Shown here one piece after another: positions 54,234 to 64,000 of a stretch of DNA of 64,000 nucleotides (position 1 is its first letter; each line of letters opens with the position of its first letter). A program made the translations under genes and the position numbers. Source of the stretch: Sphingomonas sp. TDK1 (lineage in GTDB: Bacteria; Pseudomonadota; Alphaproteobacteria; Sphingomonadales; Sphingomonadaceae); NCBI RefSeq assembly GCF_001650735.1, contig NZ_LXVY01000004.1:143537-207536 (forward strand), given 5' to 3'. The notes below the pieces were generated by a model. It was not told where the DNA came from, ran no database searches, and saw only the letters and a program-made list of their open reading frames with translations.

Positions 54234-55280
54234 TCAGCGCCCTGAATCGACCGGGGGTGCCGCCGTCGAGCTACGCTTGACGATCGCATGCTCCAGCACC
54301 CGGTCGCGACGCGCACGCGTCTTGGGCGCGGCCCCCCGTGCTTCGTCCGCCACCAGTGCCAGCGCCTCCGCGGCAAGGCGGCGCACCGGCTGGTGGATGG
54401 TGGTGAGCGGGGGCCAAAGGGTCACCGCAGCGGTCGTATCGTCGAACCCCACCACGGTGAGCTGGCGCGGCACGTCGAGCTGTCGGCGGTGCGCGACGGA
54501 GACGATCGCCGCAGCCATGTCGTCGTTGCTGGCGAACACGGCGGTGGGCGGCTCGGGCCCGTCGAGCAGTTCCTCGCCCGCAGCCAACCCGGAGGCATAG
54601 CTGAAATCGCCCTGCACCAGCTGCACGCCGGCATCGGGCACATCGCGCATCGCATCCTCCACGCCGGCCCGACGCTCGGCACTGGCCGCCTGATCGGGAT
54701 TGCCGACCACGAAGCCCAGGCGGCGATGGCCGAGATCGAGCAGGTGCCGCGTCATTTCATAGGCCGCTCGGCGATCGTCGATCCGCACGCAGGTCGCGCC
54801 GGGAACATGATAGGCACCGATCGCCGCAATCGGCACGCCCACACTGCGGAGCGCCCGCATCACCACCGGTGCCTCGGCCAGCGGCGGCGCGAGCAGGATG
54901 CCCGACAGGCCGGAGGAGGCGAAGCGCAGCAGCTCTTCCTCCGCCGGCGGCCGTCCGTCCTCCCCCTTCAGCAGCACCAGCCGCGCGCCCCAGATCGACG
55001 CTTCCTCGAACACGCCGGTCAACAACTCGCTCATGAACGCGGCGCTCGGGTTGGAATAGACCACCCCGATGCGCAGTTCGGCCGATGTGACGAGGCTGCG
55101 CGCGGCGACATTGGGCACATAGCTTAGTTCGGCGATGGCGCGCTCCACGGCCTCGCGCGTCGCGGCGCTCACGCCGGTGCGGCCGTTGATCACGCGCGAG
55201 ACGGTCATGGCGGAAACACCCGCCTTCGCCGCCACATCGATGATCGTCGCTCCCTGCACGGGCTTGCCCGCCTTCGCCAC
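54234..55280 (-). CDS. LacI-family transcriptional regulator
   Basis: A 348-residue repressor. The N-terminal helix-turn-helix ATIIDVAAKAGVSAMTVSRV with the hinge SYVPNVAARSL is followed by a periplasmic-binding-protein-like effector domain (IGVVYSNPSAAFMSELLTG, FASNDDMAAAIVSVAHRR, TTIHQPVRRLAAEAL). GTG at 55280 is chosen: GGGAGA lies upstream, and the next upstream residues have no similarity. It is divergent from a sugar mutarotase gene and probably controls the 54-58 kb sugar cluster. Confidence 0.93.
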   Translation of the reverse strand: MAKAGKPVQGATIIDVAAKAGVSAMTVSRVINGRTGVSAATREAVERAIAELSYVPNVAARSLVTSAELRIGVVYSNPSAAFMSELLTGVFEEASIWGARLVLLKGEDGRPPAEEELLRFASSGLSGILLAPPLAEAPVVMRALRSVGVPIAAIGAYHVPGATCVRIDDRRAAYEMTRHLLDLGHRRLGFVVGNPDQAASAERRAGVEDAMRDVPDAGVQLVQGDFSYASGLAAGEELLDGPEPPTAVFASNDDMAAAIVSVAHRRQLDVPRQLTVVGFDDTTAAVTLWPPLTTIHQPVRRLAAEALALVADEARGAAPKTRARRDRVLEHAIVKRSSTAAPPVDSGR

Positions 55281-55321
55281 GCCGTCTTCTCCCTGCCCCC
55301 AGAATGCGGCAGGACGTACGC

Positions 55322-55335
55322 GATGCGGGCGCATC
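55322..55335. promoter_or_regulatory. inverted repeat, possible LacI-type operator
   Basis: GATGCG and CGCATC with a GG centre form a palindrome in the 134-bp divergent region between the LacI gene and the mutarotase gene. Symmetry and position fit an operator; the GC-rich composition makes chance occurrence possible. Confidence 0.3.
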
Positions 55336-55414
55336 CGAAAAGCCGCGATGCGGCATCGGCTTGTCTGGTCGCCGCGCGCGGCTATGCAGGCCCGCCCGAG
55401 GAGAGAGGTTCCCG

Positions 55415-55759
55415 ATGCGCCACGTGCTGCTGCTCGACCTGAACGACGATCCCGCGGCGATTGCCGCCTATCGCCACTGGCACCGGCCGGGAGGGCCGCC
55501 GGCGGCGGTCATCCAGTCGATCCGGGAGGCGGGCATCGACGCGATGGAGATCTGGCAGGCCGGCGACCGGCTGGTGATGGTGATGGAGACGGGCCCGGAC
55601 TTCGATTCTGAAACCAAGCGCGCCCGTGACGCCGCCGATCCCGAGGTACAGGCATGGGAAACGCTGATGGACGGTTTTCAGCGCCGCCTAGCCTTCGCCG
55701 CACCCGAAGTGAAATGGGTGGCCAGCGAACGGATCTTCGCGCTCGCCGATCAACCCTGA
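55415..55759 (+). CDS. L-rhamnose/L-fucose mutarotase-like protein
   Basis: A 114-residue dimeric alpha/beta-barrel type protein (RhaM family): MRHVLLLDLNDDPAAIAAYR, HWHRPGGPPAAVIQSIREAG and MEIWQAGDRLVMVMET. It would interconvert sugar anomers (L-rhamnose or L-fucose). ATG at 55415 has GAGGAGAGAGG upstream; longer upstream frames overlap the operator region. Its neighbours, a LacI regulator, a zinc dehydrogenase and an amidohydrolase of the fuconolactonase type, favour L-fucose. Confidence 0.88.
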   Translation: MRHVLLLDLNDDPAAIAAYRHWHRPGGPPAAVIQSIREAGIDAMEIWQAGDRLVMVMETGPDFDSETKRARDAADPEVQAWETLMDGFQRRLAFAAPEVKWVASERIFALADQP

Positions 55760-55778
55760 CCGGCGGGCAGCCGGTCAG
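55756..55778. terminator. hairpin spanning two convergent stops
   Basis: CTGACCGG and CCGGTCAG form an 8-bp perfect stem with a 7-nt loop, covering the ends of the mutarotase and dehydrogenase genes. There is no T-run, so termination is probable but not proven. Confidence 0.45.
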
Positions 55779-56782
55779 AAGGCGACGATCGCCTTCAGCA
55801 CATGGTCCGCTTCCTCGATCAGCGCGGGCAGCCGCTCCGGCAGATCCTCGGCCGCCAGGCTGTGGGTGTGCAGCCGGTCCGTCGGAATCGCACCGGAGCG
55901 GATCGCGGCGATCACCCGCTGGAAATCGGTGCTGAGCGCATTGCGGCTGGCGATCAGCACCGCCTCACGCTTGTGAAATTCGGGATCCGCGAAGCTTAGA
56001 TCGCCCGGCGCGACGCCGACCAGTAGCAGCGCGCCGCCATGGCCGACGAAATCGAGACTGCGGCGCATCGCCGGAAGCGCACCGGTCGCGTCGATCACCA
56101 CGTCGAACATGTCGCCCTGAGTGCGGGCAATCAACTGCTCGCCAAGGTTCTCGTCGGCTACCAGGCCGTCGAAGCCGAGCTGGTCCCGCGCAAACGCCAA
56201 CCGCTGGGCGCGCTGGTCCACCAGCGTCACCTCGAACCCGTCCAGCCTTGCGAACAGCGCGCTCGCAACGCCGATCGGACCGGCGCCGACCACCAGCATG
56301 CGCCCCTCCCCGTCCTTGGGCACGCGCGACACGGCATGGGCGCCGATCGCGAGGAACTCGATCATCGCCGCCTGATCCACCGTGAGGCCGGAGGCGTCGA
56401 GCACGGCCGCTTCGGGCACCACCAGCAGTTCCGCCATGCCGCCGTCGCTGTGCACGCCCAGCACGCGGATGTTGACGCACGCATTGGGTTTGCCCTTGCG
56501 GCATGCAATGCAGTGCCCGCAGGCAAGATAGGGATTGATCGCCACGATCTGCCCCAAGGCGAGGCTAGTGCCCTCGCCAAGCTCTACCACCTCGCCGCCC
56601 AGCTCGTGCCCCATCACCCGCGGATATTGCAGGAACGGGTGGCGGCCGGCGAAGATATGATAGTCGGTGCCGCACAGGCCCACGCGGCGGATGCGGATCA
56701 GCACCTCGCCGGGGCCGGGCGTCGGTGCCTCGCGCTGTACCTGGGTAAGCTCGAACGGGGCGTTGCAGACGATCGTGCGCAT
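55775..56782 (-). CDS. zinc-containing alcohol/sugar dehydrogenase
   Basis: A 335-residue medium-chain dehydrogenase. Catalytic zinc ligands are C in GLCGTDYH and the HE pair in GHELGGEV; the structural zinc cysteines follow in CGHCIACRKGKPNAC. The NAD fold has VVGAGPIGVASALFARL. The subgroup is that of L-galactonate/sorbitol dehydrogenases (RspB-like). In this cluster it may oxidise L-fucose or a derived acid. AGGAGA is well placed before ATG at 56782. It lies 57 bp downstream of the amidohydrolase gene. Confidence 0.9.
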   Translation of the reverse strand: MRTIVCNAPFELTQVQREAPTPGPGEVLIRIRRVGLCGTDYHIFAGRHPFLQYPRVMGHELGGEVVELGEGTSLALGQIVAINPYLACGHCIACRKGKPNACVNIRVLGVHSDGGMAELLVVPEAAVLDASGLTVDQAAMIEFLAIGAHAVSRVPKDGEGRMLVVGAGPIGVASALFARLDGFEVTLVDQRAQRLAFARDQLGFDGLVADENLGEQLIARTQGDMFDVVIDATGALPAMRRSLDFVGHGGALLLVGVAPGDLSFADPEFHKREAVLIASRNALSTDFQRVIAAIRSGAIPTDRLHTHSLAAEDLPERLPALIEEADHVLKAIVAF

Positions 56783-56839
56783 GGGCTGACTCTCCTGACG
56801 CGGCTGTGCCACGCCCGCTCTCATCGGTGCAACCTGCTT

Positions 56840-57673
56840 TTACAGCGTGCGAATATCCATCGCATATGCGCGGAGGGCATTGCCGCCGAACACGGCGGCT
56901 TCCGCCTCCGGGCAATGCCGCGCGACGAAACGTGCGACGATATCTCGGGTATCGGTGTAGGTACCGGCCAACAGGCAGACGGGCCAGTCCGATCCCCACA
57001 GCACGCGGTCGGGGCCGAAGCAGGTGAAAACGTGGTCGAGATAGCGATCGAAATCCGCGGCCTGCCAGTCGCGTGCGGCTTCGGTCACCAGGCCGGAGAC
57101 CTTGCAGAAGAGGTTGGGGTGGCGCGCGGCGGCGGCGATCTGCTCGGCCCAGGGCTGCCAAGCCCCGGCGGCGATGTTCGGCTTGGCGGCGTGGTCGAGG
57201 ATCAGCCGGCCGTCCCCGCACCGATCGAGGAACGCCGGCAGCGTGGCAAGCTGGGTGGCATTAACCAGTACGTCATAGGCAAGCCCCGCCCCCAGCACCG
57301 CCCCCACGCCCCCCACGAACGCACTTGCCAGCAGAAAGTCCGCATCGGGCTCGTCCTGCACCACGTGGCGATAGCCCAGAAGCGGGCCTGTGGGGCGCGC
57401 AGCGATCCGATCCGCGATATCGGGCGCGCGAAGGTCGATCCAGCCGACCACGCCGGCGATCCGCGGCTGGCGCGCAGCACAATCGAGAAGGAAGGCGGTT
57501 TCAGCCTCGCTTTGCCGCGCCTGGACCGCGATCGCGCAGTCGATTCCGGCCACCGCCATCTCGTCCGCGAGATCGTCCGTGTTGAAGTCGCATGCGATGG
57601 CGCTGGCGGGTTCAATCCAGCCGAACGCTTCGGGTGTATAGTGCCAGAGGTGGTGATGGGCATCGATCCGCAT
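56840..57673 (-). CDS. amidohydrolase, probable L-fuconolactonase
   Basis: A 277-residue TIM-barrel metal hydrolase of the COG3618 type: HHHLW at residues 6-10 (HxH metal ligands), LGYRHVVQDEPD, LILDHAAKP and WGSDWPV near the C-terminus. Family members open sugar lactones such as L-fuconolactone or L-rhamnonolactone. This fits the neighbouring mutarotase and dehydrogenase as three steps of a non-phosphorylated deoxysugar pathway. The later enzymes (dehydratase, aldolase) are not in the window. Confidence 0.9.
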   Translation of the reverse strand: MRIDAHHHLWHYTPEAFGWIEPASAIACDFNTDDLADEMAVAGIDCAIAVQARQSEAETAFLLDCAARQPRIAGVVGWIDLRAPDIADRIAARPTGPLLGYRHVVQDEPDADFLLASAFVGGVGAVLGAGLAYDVLVNATQLATLPAFLDRCGDGRLILDHAAKPNIAAGAWQPWAEQIAAAARHPNLFCKVSGLVTEAARDWQAADFDRYLDHVFTCFGPDRVLWGSDWPVCLLAGTYTDTRDIVARFVARHCPEAEAAVFGGNALRAYAMDIRTL

Positions 57674-57814
57674 GCTTAAGCATAACCGAACGCAGGGCCC
57701 TTCGGAAAGCGTAGCAGCTTGCGCAGCAGGGCCTGTTTCGAAGGGATGGCAATCTTATGCCGCCTTCCGGTCGGTCGACGAAGCGCCTCCCGCGCCGGAC
57801 CGGAGACACCCCCC

Positions 57815-57973
57815 ATGGCCACGCAGCACCCTCCCCGAACCGCCGTCATCATCGGTGCCTCCAGCGGCATTGGCCACGCCACGACCAAGTTGTTCGCCGA
57901 ACGGAGCTGGCGACTGGTGCCGGGCGGTGCGGCACTGCTGCGACGTGGCGCATCGCGGACGGAACCAACCTAG
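57815..57973 (+). pseudogene. truncated short-chain dehydrogenase
   Basis: 52 codons beginning MATQHPPRTAVIIGASSGIG. This is a clear SDR start with the cofactor motif GASSGIG, followed by HATTKLFAERSWRL and then unrelated residues to the stop. No NNAG or YxxxK follows in any frame before the next gene, so the gene appears to be cut off after about 30 codons. Probably a decayed gene rather than a functional peptide. Confidence 0.6.
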
Positions 57974-58014
57974 GCTATGTTCGTCGCCTCGACGCTGAGT
58001 GGAGAGGAACGACA

Positions 58015-58233
58015 ATGACGACCAATCCGATGCGCGACCGCACAGAGACCGAACGCCATGCCCATCAAGTCGACGCACAGGGCGCACCGCCGCGGGACGG
58101 ACGGGTGGATGCGCTGGCCGGCAAGGACCCGGACGGCATCCCGATGACCGGGGAAGAAGATCCGTATGTGGAGGCCGAGCACCTGCCCATCGAAACGGGG
58201 GACGATGCGGAAGCTGAGGCCCATCCATCATGA
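58015..58233 (+). CDS. small acidic hypothetical protein
   Basis: A 72-residue hydrophilic protein (MTTNPMRDRTETERHAHQVD, then IPMTGEEDPYVEAEHLPIET) with no hydrophobic core, likely disordered. GAGAGGAA stands 5 nt before the ATG. Short acidic proteins of this composition occur in sphingomonads; the function is unknown. It is followed by a hairpin. Confidence 0.65.
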   Translation: MTTNPMRDRTETERHAHQVDAQGAPPRDGRVDALAGKDPDGIPMTGEEDPYVEAEHLPIETGDDAEAEAHPS

Positions 58234-58244
58234 AGAACCTTAGT

Positions 58245-58266
58245 CCCCTCCCCTGGAAGGGAGGGG
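58245..58266. terminator. hairpin between convergent genes
   Basis: CCCCTCCC and GGGAGGGG pair around a 6-nt loop. It lies between the small acidic gene and the DUF445 gene, likely as a bidirectional terminator, and is also of REP-like type. Confidence 0.5.
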
Positions 58267-58278
58267 ATTGGATCGACG

Positions 58279-59538
58279 TCAGAGCAGCACATCCACCGCG
58301 TGGATCACCACGCCGACCAGCCCGCCGACCACCGTGCCGTTGATCCGGATATATTGCAGGTCGCGCCCGACGGCGTTCTCCAGCCGGGAAGTCACCGTCT
58401 GGGCATCCCATCCGCGAATCGTGTCTGAGACCAGCCGAACGATGCCGTCGCCATAATCCGATGCCGCGCCCACCGCCGAACGCCGCACGAAACGATTGAT
58501 CGTCCGCGCCAGCTTCTCATCGGTCTGCAGCGTGCCGCCGAATTGGCGCAGTGCCTCGCCCATCCGGCCGCCCAGCGCGCGCTCGGGATCCCGCGCCAGC
58601 CGCAGCATCGCGGCGCGGCTCTGTTCCCAAAGTCCGTCGATCCAGCGCTGGAAGCCCTGGTTCTCCAGCATCTCCAGCTTGAAGCTCTCCACCCGCGCCT
58701 GGAGTTCGGGGTCGTGCTGGAGGCGCTCGGCGAGGCTTTCCAGCCCCTCCTCGATCTTGGCGCGCACGGCATGGTCCGGGTTCTCCGCCATCTCGTCGAT
58801 CAGCTTCTTCAGCCCCTCGATGATCTTGGTCGCCAGCGTCTCGTCCAGCCCGGTCCAGCGCATCACCGATCCCGCGCGCGCATGGACCATCTCGCGGATC
58901 AGATGCTCGTTGGCCTCCAGGATGCGCGCGGCGCCCCGGATCACCGAATCCAGTAGCGGCAGGTGGCGTTCATTGGCGATCGCCGCCGCCAGCGCCTGGC
59001 CGAACAGCGGCGCGATGTCGATCGCCCGCAGCCGCGAGGCGATCGCGCCCTTCACCATGCCGCCCAGCCGCTCCTGGTCGAGCGATTCGAGGATGTTCGC
59101 CGCCAGCCGCGACGCACCCGCGCCGATCCGCCCGGTGCCGTGCGACGGCGCCGCGAGCCAGCGCCCCGCCGCCCCCGCCACGTCGAGCCGCTGCATCCGA
59201 CGCGCCACCACGCGGGGGATCAGGAAGTTGGCGCGGAGGAACTGGCCGAGCGTCTCGGCGATACGATCCTTGTTGCGCGGAATGATCGCGGTGTGCGGGA
59301 TCGGCAGGTGGAGCGGGTGGCGGAACAGCGCCGTGACCGCGAACCAGTCGGCCAGCCCGCCGACCATCGCCGCCTCGGCAAAGGCGCGGACGAAGGGCAG
59401 TGCGGGGTGCAGCCCCTGGAAATGGCGGGCGGCGAGGAACAGCGCCGCCATCGCCAGCAGCAGCCCGGTCGCGACCATCCGCATCCGGCGCAGGCCGGCG
59501 GGCGGAGGGTCTTGGTGGAGGCGTGGCGTAAGGCTCAT
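58279..59538 (-). CDS. DUF445 family membrane protein
   Basis: A 419-residue protein of the YjiN/DUF445 family. There are N-terminal membrane helices (MVATGLLLAMAALFLAARHF and the AFAEAAMVGGLADWFAVTAL region with the family motif ADWFAVTALFRHP), then IPHTAIIPRNKDRIAETLG. A long helical, coiled domain follows, and a C-terminal hydrophobic segment (VVGGLVGVVIHAVDVLL). The function is unknown; members are inner-membrane proteins. Length is normal. Confidence 0.92.
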   Translation of the reverse strand: MSLTPRLHQDPPPAGLRRMRMVATGLLLAMAALFLAARHFQGLHPALPFVRAFAEAAMVGGLADWFAVTALFRHPLHLPIPHTAIIPRNKDRIAETLGQFLRANFLIPRVVARRMQRLDVAGAAGRWLAAPSHGTGRIGAGASRLAANILESLDQERLGGMVKGAIASRLRAIDIAPLFGQALAAAIANERHLPLLDSVIRGAARILEANEHLIREMVHARAGSVMRWTGLDETLATKIIEGLKKLIDEMAENPDHAVRAKIEEGLESLAERLQHDPELQARVESFKLEMLENQGFQRWIDGLWEQSRAAMLRLARDPERALGGRMGEALRQFGGTLQTDEKLARTINRFVRRSAVGAASDYGDGIVRLVSDTIRGWDAQTVTSRLENAVGRDLQYIRINGTVVGGLVGVVIHAVDVLL

Positions 59539-59575
59539 GACCGGTGCAACGCTGCTGGGGCCCCGCGCGCTCCGC

Positions 59576-60310
59576 TCAGCCTTCGCGCTGGACCGCGAAC
59601 GAGCCGTTCGCCTGGTTGACCGGCATCAGCTCAAGCGTGTTGACCGCGAAGTGCGGCGGCAACGTCGCAACCCACAGCATCGTCTCGGCAATGTCCTCGG
59701 CGGTCATCGGATTGACGCCGGCATAGACCTTGTCCGAGGCGTCCTGGCTGCCGGTGCGGACCAGGGTGAACTCGGTCTCGACCATGCCCGGCTCGATCGA
59801 GGTGACGCGCACGCCGGTGCCGATCAGGTCGGCGCGCAGGTTGAGCGTGAACTGGCGGACGAACGCCTTGGTCGCGCCGTACACATTGCCGCCCGGATAG
59901 GGATAGGTCGCCGCCACCGACGACAGGTTGATGATCCCGCCCTTGCGCGCGACCAGCCCCGGCAGCAGCTTGTGGGTGATCGAGACGAGCGCGGTGACAT
60001 TGGTGTCGATCATCGTGCGCCAGTTATCGAGCGAGGCCTTCTGCGCCGGCTCCAGGCCGAGGGCGAGGCCGGCATTGTTGATCAGCAGGTCGATCTCGGA
60101 AAAGGGCGCGGGCAGGCTGTCCAGCGCCGCGTCGCGGGCGGCTTCGTCGCGGATGTCGAAGGTGAGGGTTTGGACGCGCTCGCCGGCGAGCTTCTCCAGC
60201 CGATCGGCGCGGCGGCCGGTCGCCACGACATGCCATCCGGCGTCCGCGAAGGCGCGGACCGAAGCTTCGCCGATCCCGGCGGTGGCGCCGGTGATGAGTA
60301 CGGTAGGCAT
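59576..60310 (-). CDS. short-chain dehydrogenase (YdfG-like)
   Basis: A 244-residue classical SDR: TGATAGIGEA, NNAGLALGLEPA, serine in NLSSVAATYPY and YGATKAF. The subgroup resembles NADP-dependent 3-hydroxy acid dehydrogenases (YdfG), which also act on L-allo-threonine or malonic semialdehyde. The LEPAQKAS loop and C-terminal LELMPVNQA support that subgroup. Stand-alone gene 37 bp upstream of DUF445 on the same strand. Confidence 0.92.
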   Translation of the reverse strand: MPTVLITGATAGIGEASVRAFADAGWHVVATGRRADRLEKLAGERVQTLTFDIRDEAARDAALDSLPAPFSEIDLLINNAGLALGLEPAQKASLDNWRTMIDTNVTALVSITHKLLPGLVARKGGIINLSSVAATYPYPGGNVYGATKAFVRQFTLNLRADLIGTGVRVTSIEPGMVETEFTLVRTGSQDASDKVYAGVNPMTAEDIAETMLWVATLPPHFAVNTLELMPVNQANGSFAVQREG

Positions 60311-60488
60311 GGCAACTCCTGAGCGTAACGGGTTTCCCCTCCTATACGCACGCCGACGCGGTTTGGATCAGCTTTTTGCGGGCTGGCACCGGAAAGCCGA
60401 GGCGGAACGACCCGCCGCGCGGAACTCCGCCCAAGCGCGTGCTGTTTCCATTCCCGAGCCTGCCACCGCCGGCGATGGAGTAGATGCA

Positions 60489-60776
60489 ATGGCCGCACCG
60501 CAGCTGGAAATCGACGACACCACCCTCTTCGACAATCTCGACGATCGCCAGGTCGAATTCGACGGGCGGGTCGACGGCGAGGACTATCAGTTCGCGGTGC
60601 AGTACAGCGTGATCGAGGCGCTGAGCGGCAGCCAGCCCGACGGCGACGCCGAGGCCAGCTTCCGCCGCTATCGCGATCCGATCGAGCACGCCGCCCTCAC
60701 CGCGCTTGCCAAGGGTCCGGACCGGCCGATCATCGTGATCAGCGAAAGCGACCTCGACCAGGAGGCACGGGCATGA
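60489..60776 (+). CDS. DUF1488-like small protein
   Basis: A 95-residue acidic protein with DGRVDGEDYQFAVQYSVIEA and a C-terminal IVISESDL strand, a layout similar to DUF1488 proteins, which are of unknown function. Assignment is moderate. ATG at 60489 is within a short weak SD context. It overlaps the next gene by 4 bp (ATGA). Confidence 0.7.
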   Translation: MAAPQLEIDDTTLFDNLDDRQVEFDGRVDGEDYQFAVQYSVIEALSGSQPDGDAEASFRRYRDPIEHAALTALAKGPDRPIIVISESDLDQEARA

Positions 60777-61042
60777 CCGAGGCACGCTGGGGCGACGACG
60801 CCAAAAACCCGCCGATCGACTGGACGATGAGTGCGGCGCTGGAGAATGTCGTGCGCGGCGGCGGCGACATCGCTGAGGTCACCAATTTGGGCGATGCGGT
60901 GCGGGCATGGCGAGACCTGGATCCCGTCCACCGCGCGCATGCCGTGCTGCTCCTCGACCATCCGGTGCACATCGACGGCGCGGCAGTGAATCGCTTCGAA
61001 GGCGAAGGCATCGCCGCGCTCGCGGAGCGGCTCGCCGACTAG
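60773..61042 (+). CDS. small hypothetical protein
   Basis: An 89-residue soluble protein (TEARWGDDAKNPPIDWTMSA, HRAHAVLLLDHPVHIDGAAV), with no recognised family. It is coupled by a 4-bp overlap to the DUF1488-like gene, so the pair is likely one unit. No signal peptide or membrane helix. Confidence 0.65.
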   Translation: MTEARWGDDAKNPPIDWTMSAALENVVRGGGDIAEVTNLGDAVRAWRDLDPVHRAHAVLLLDHPVHIDGAAVNRFEGEGIAALAERLAD

Positions 61043-61066
61043 AGCTGCCTCCGTCTCCCTCTCCAT

Positions 61067-61092
61067 CTCCCTATCCCGCTTGCGGGAGAGGG
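61067..61092. terminator. REP-type hairpin after small gene pair
   Basis: CCCGC and GCGGG with outer CCC / GGG pairing form a hairpin 25 bp after the stop at 61042. The sequence context (ATCCCGCTTGCGGGAGAGGG) is typical of repeated hairpins in sphingomonad genomes and may act as a terminator. Confidence 0.45.
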
Positions 61093-61235
61093 CCGGGGTG
61101 AGGTTGGGTCGGAAGCGGCTGCTCGCTTGCCAATCTACGATCTTGGTCGCGAAAAACAGACGGGTTCAAGCCGCCTAAGAAATAACGCGCGAAACGAGTC
61201 CACTGCGCGCTTTTCCGCTTTCGAAGAATACCGAC

Positions 61236-61362
61236 CCTCCCCCCGCCAGGGGGAGGTGTCAGGCGCAGCCTGACGGAGGGGGAGGAAGCGATAAAGCTTC
61301 CGCGGCAGGGGTTCCTCCCCCTCCGCCCGCCTCCGGCGGCCACCTCCCCCTGGCGGGGGAGG
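61236..61362. repeat. composite REP-like palindromic element
   Basis: Three hairpins in series: CCTCCCCC / GGGGGAGG (61236-61256), GTCAGGC / GCCTGAC (61258-61274) and CCTCCCCC / GGGGGAGG (61343-61362). A 13-bp inverted repeat GGAGGGGGAGGAA / TTCCTCCCCCTCC also spans 61275-61324. It fills the 348-bp gap after 61042 together with the previous hairpin; no gene is seen there. It probably ends gyrB transcription. Confidence 0.75.
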
Positions 61363-61390
61363 ATAAGGTGCTAGCCCTCCGCGCTCCCGA

Positions 61391-64000
<2,610 letters not shown>

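Overview
The window is high-GC (about two thirds G+C by eye) DNA that reads like an alphaproteobacterial chromosome, most likely from a sphingomonad. Pointers are several large TonB-dependent receptors with GSRI-type N-termini, an ArsR/methyltransferase fusion next to metF, the xseA / DUF2093 / M23 gene order, purD divergent from xseA, and REP-like hairpins of the CCTCCCCC type. No replication origin, CRISPR array or complete transposon or integrase was seen.

Layout. 1-2 kb: metF and its ArsR-methyltransferase regulator, with a perfect 22-bp operator. 2-8.7 kb: a lipoprotein, an aldo/keto reductase, a TonB receptor and clpB with a candidate heat-shock promoter. 8.7-18.5 kb: two TonB receptors, each followed beyond a terminator by a possible tailoring enzyme (a Sel1/2-oxoglutarate oxygenase and a TPR-sulfotransferase). 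18.7-26.8 kb: housekeeping genes (M23 peptidase, xseA, purD, sirtuin, dapB, nth) and tRNA-Arg(CCG). 26.8-42.05 kb: an accessory region starting just after the tRNA. It contains decayed sequence with a relaxase-like fragment, then a tightly coupled five-gene SWIM / DUF5691 / MoxR ATPase / DUF5682 / VWA operon, then an RNA-repair locus on the other strand. That locus has rtcR, a sigma-54 promoter, the Ro60 homologue rsr, three tandem Y RNAs, rtcB, a RlaP-type nucleotidyltransferase and rtcA. Imperfect 73-bp direct repeats flank it. 42-52 kb: an mdtABC-oprM type RND pump operon, a proline-rich exported protein and a two-component system. 54-58 kb: a LacI-regulated deoxysugar (fucose/rhamnose-like) cluster. 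58-64 kb: DUF445, an SDR, small conserved proteins, REP-like repeats and gyrB.

How the genes work together. The most notable system is the RNA-repair locus. RtcR (CARF-like sensor plus sigma-54 activator) probably switches on one long transcript encoding Rsr, three Y RNAs, the RtcB ligase, RlaP and the RtcA cyclase. The 420-bp rsr-rtcB gap is not empty. It holds three RNAs of about 94-138 nt, each closed by an 8-10 bp terminal stem around the motif GGCRAATG, and these stems covary between units. Each has a TpsiC-type arm followed by a capped acceptor-like hairpin, and one also has a D-arm placed after the T-arm, which is a circularly permuted tRNA mimic. The neighbouring five-gene MoxR/VWA operon has the build of an ATPase-driven stress or conflict system of unknown target. 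Its first gene has a candidate leaderless promoter covered by an inverted repeat.

Limits: all calls rest on reading the sequence, and no database search or folding program was run. Family names are from recognition of motifs and gene order.
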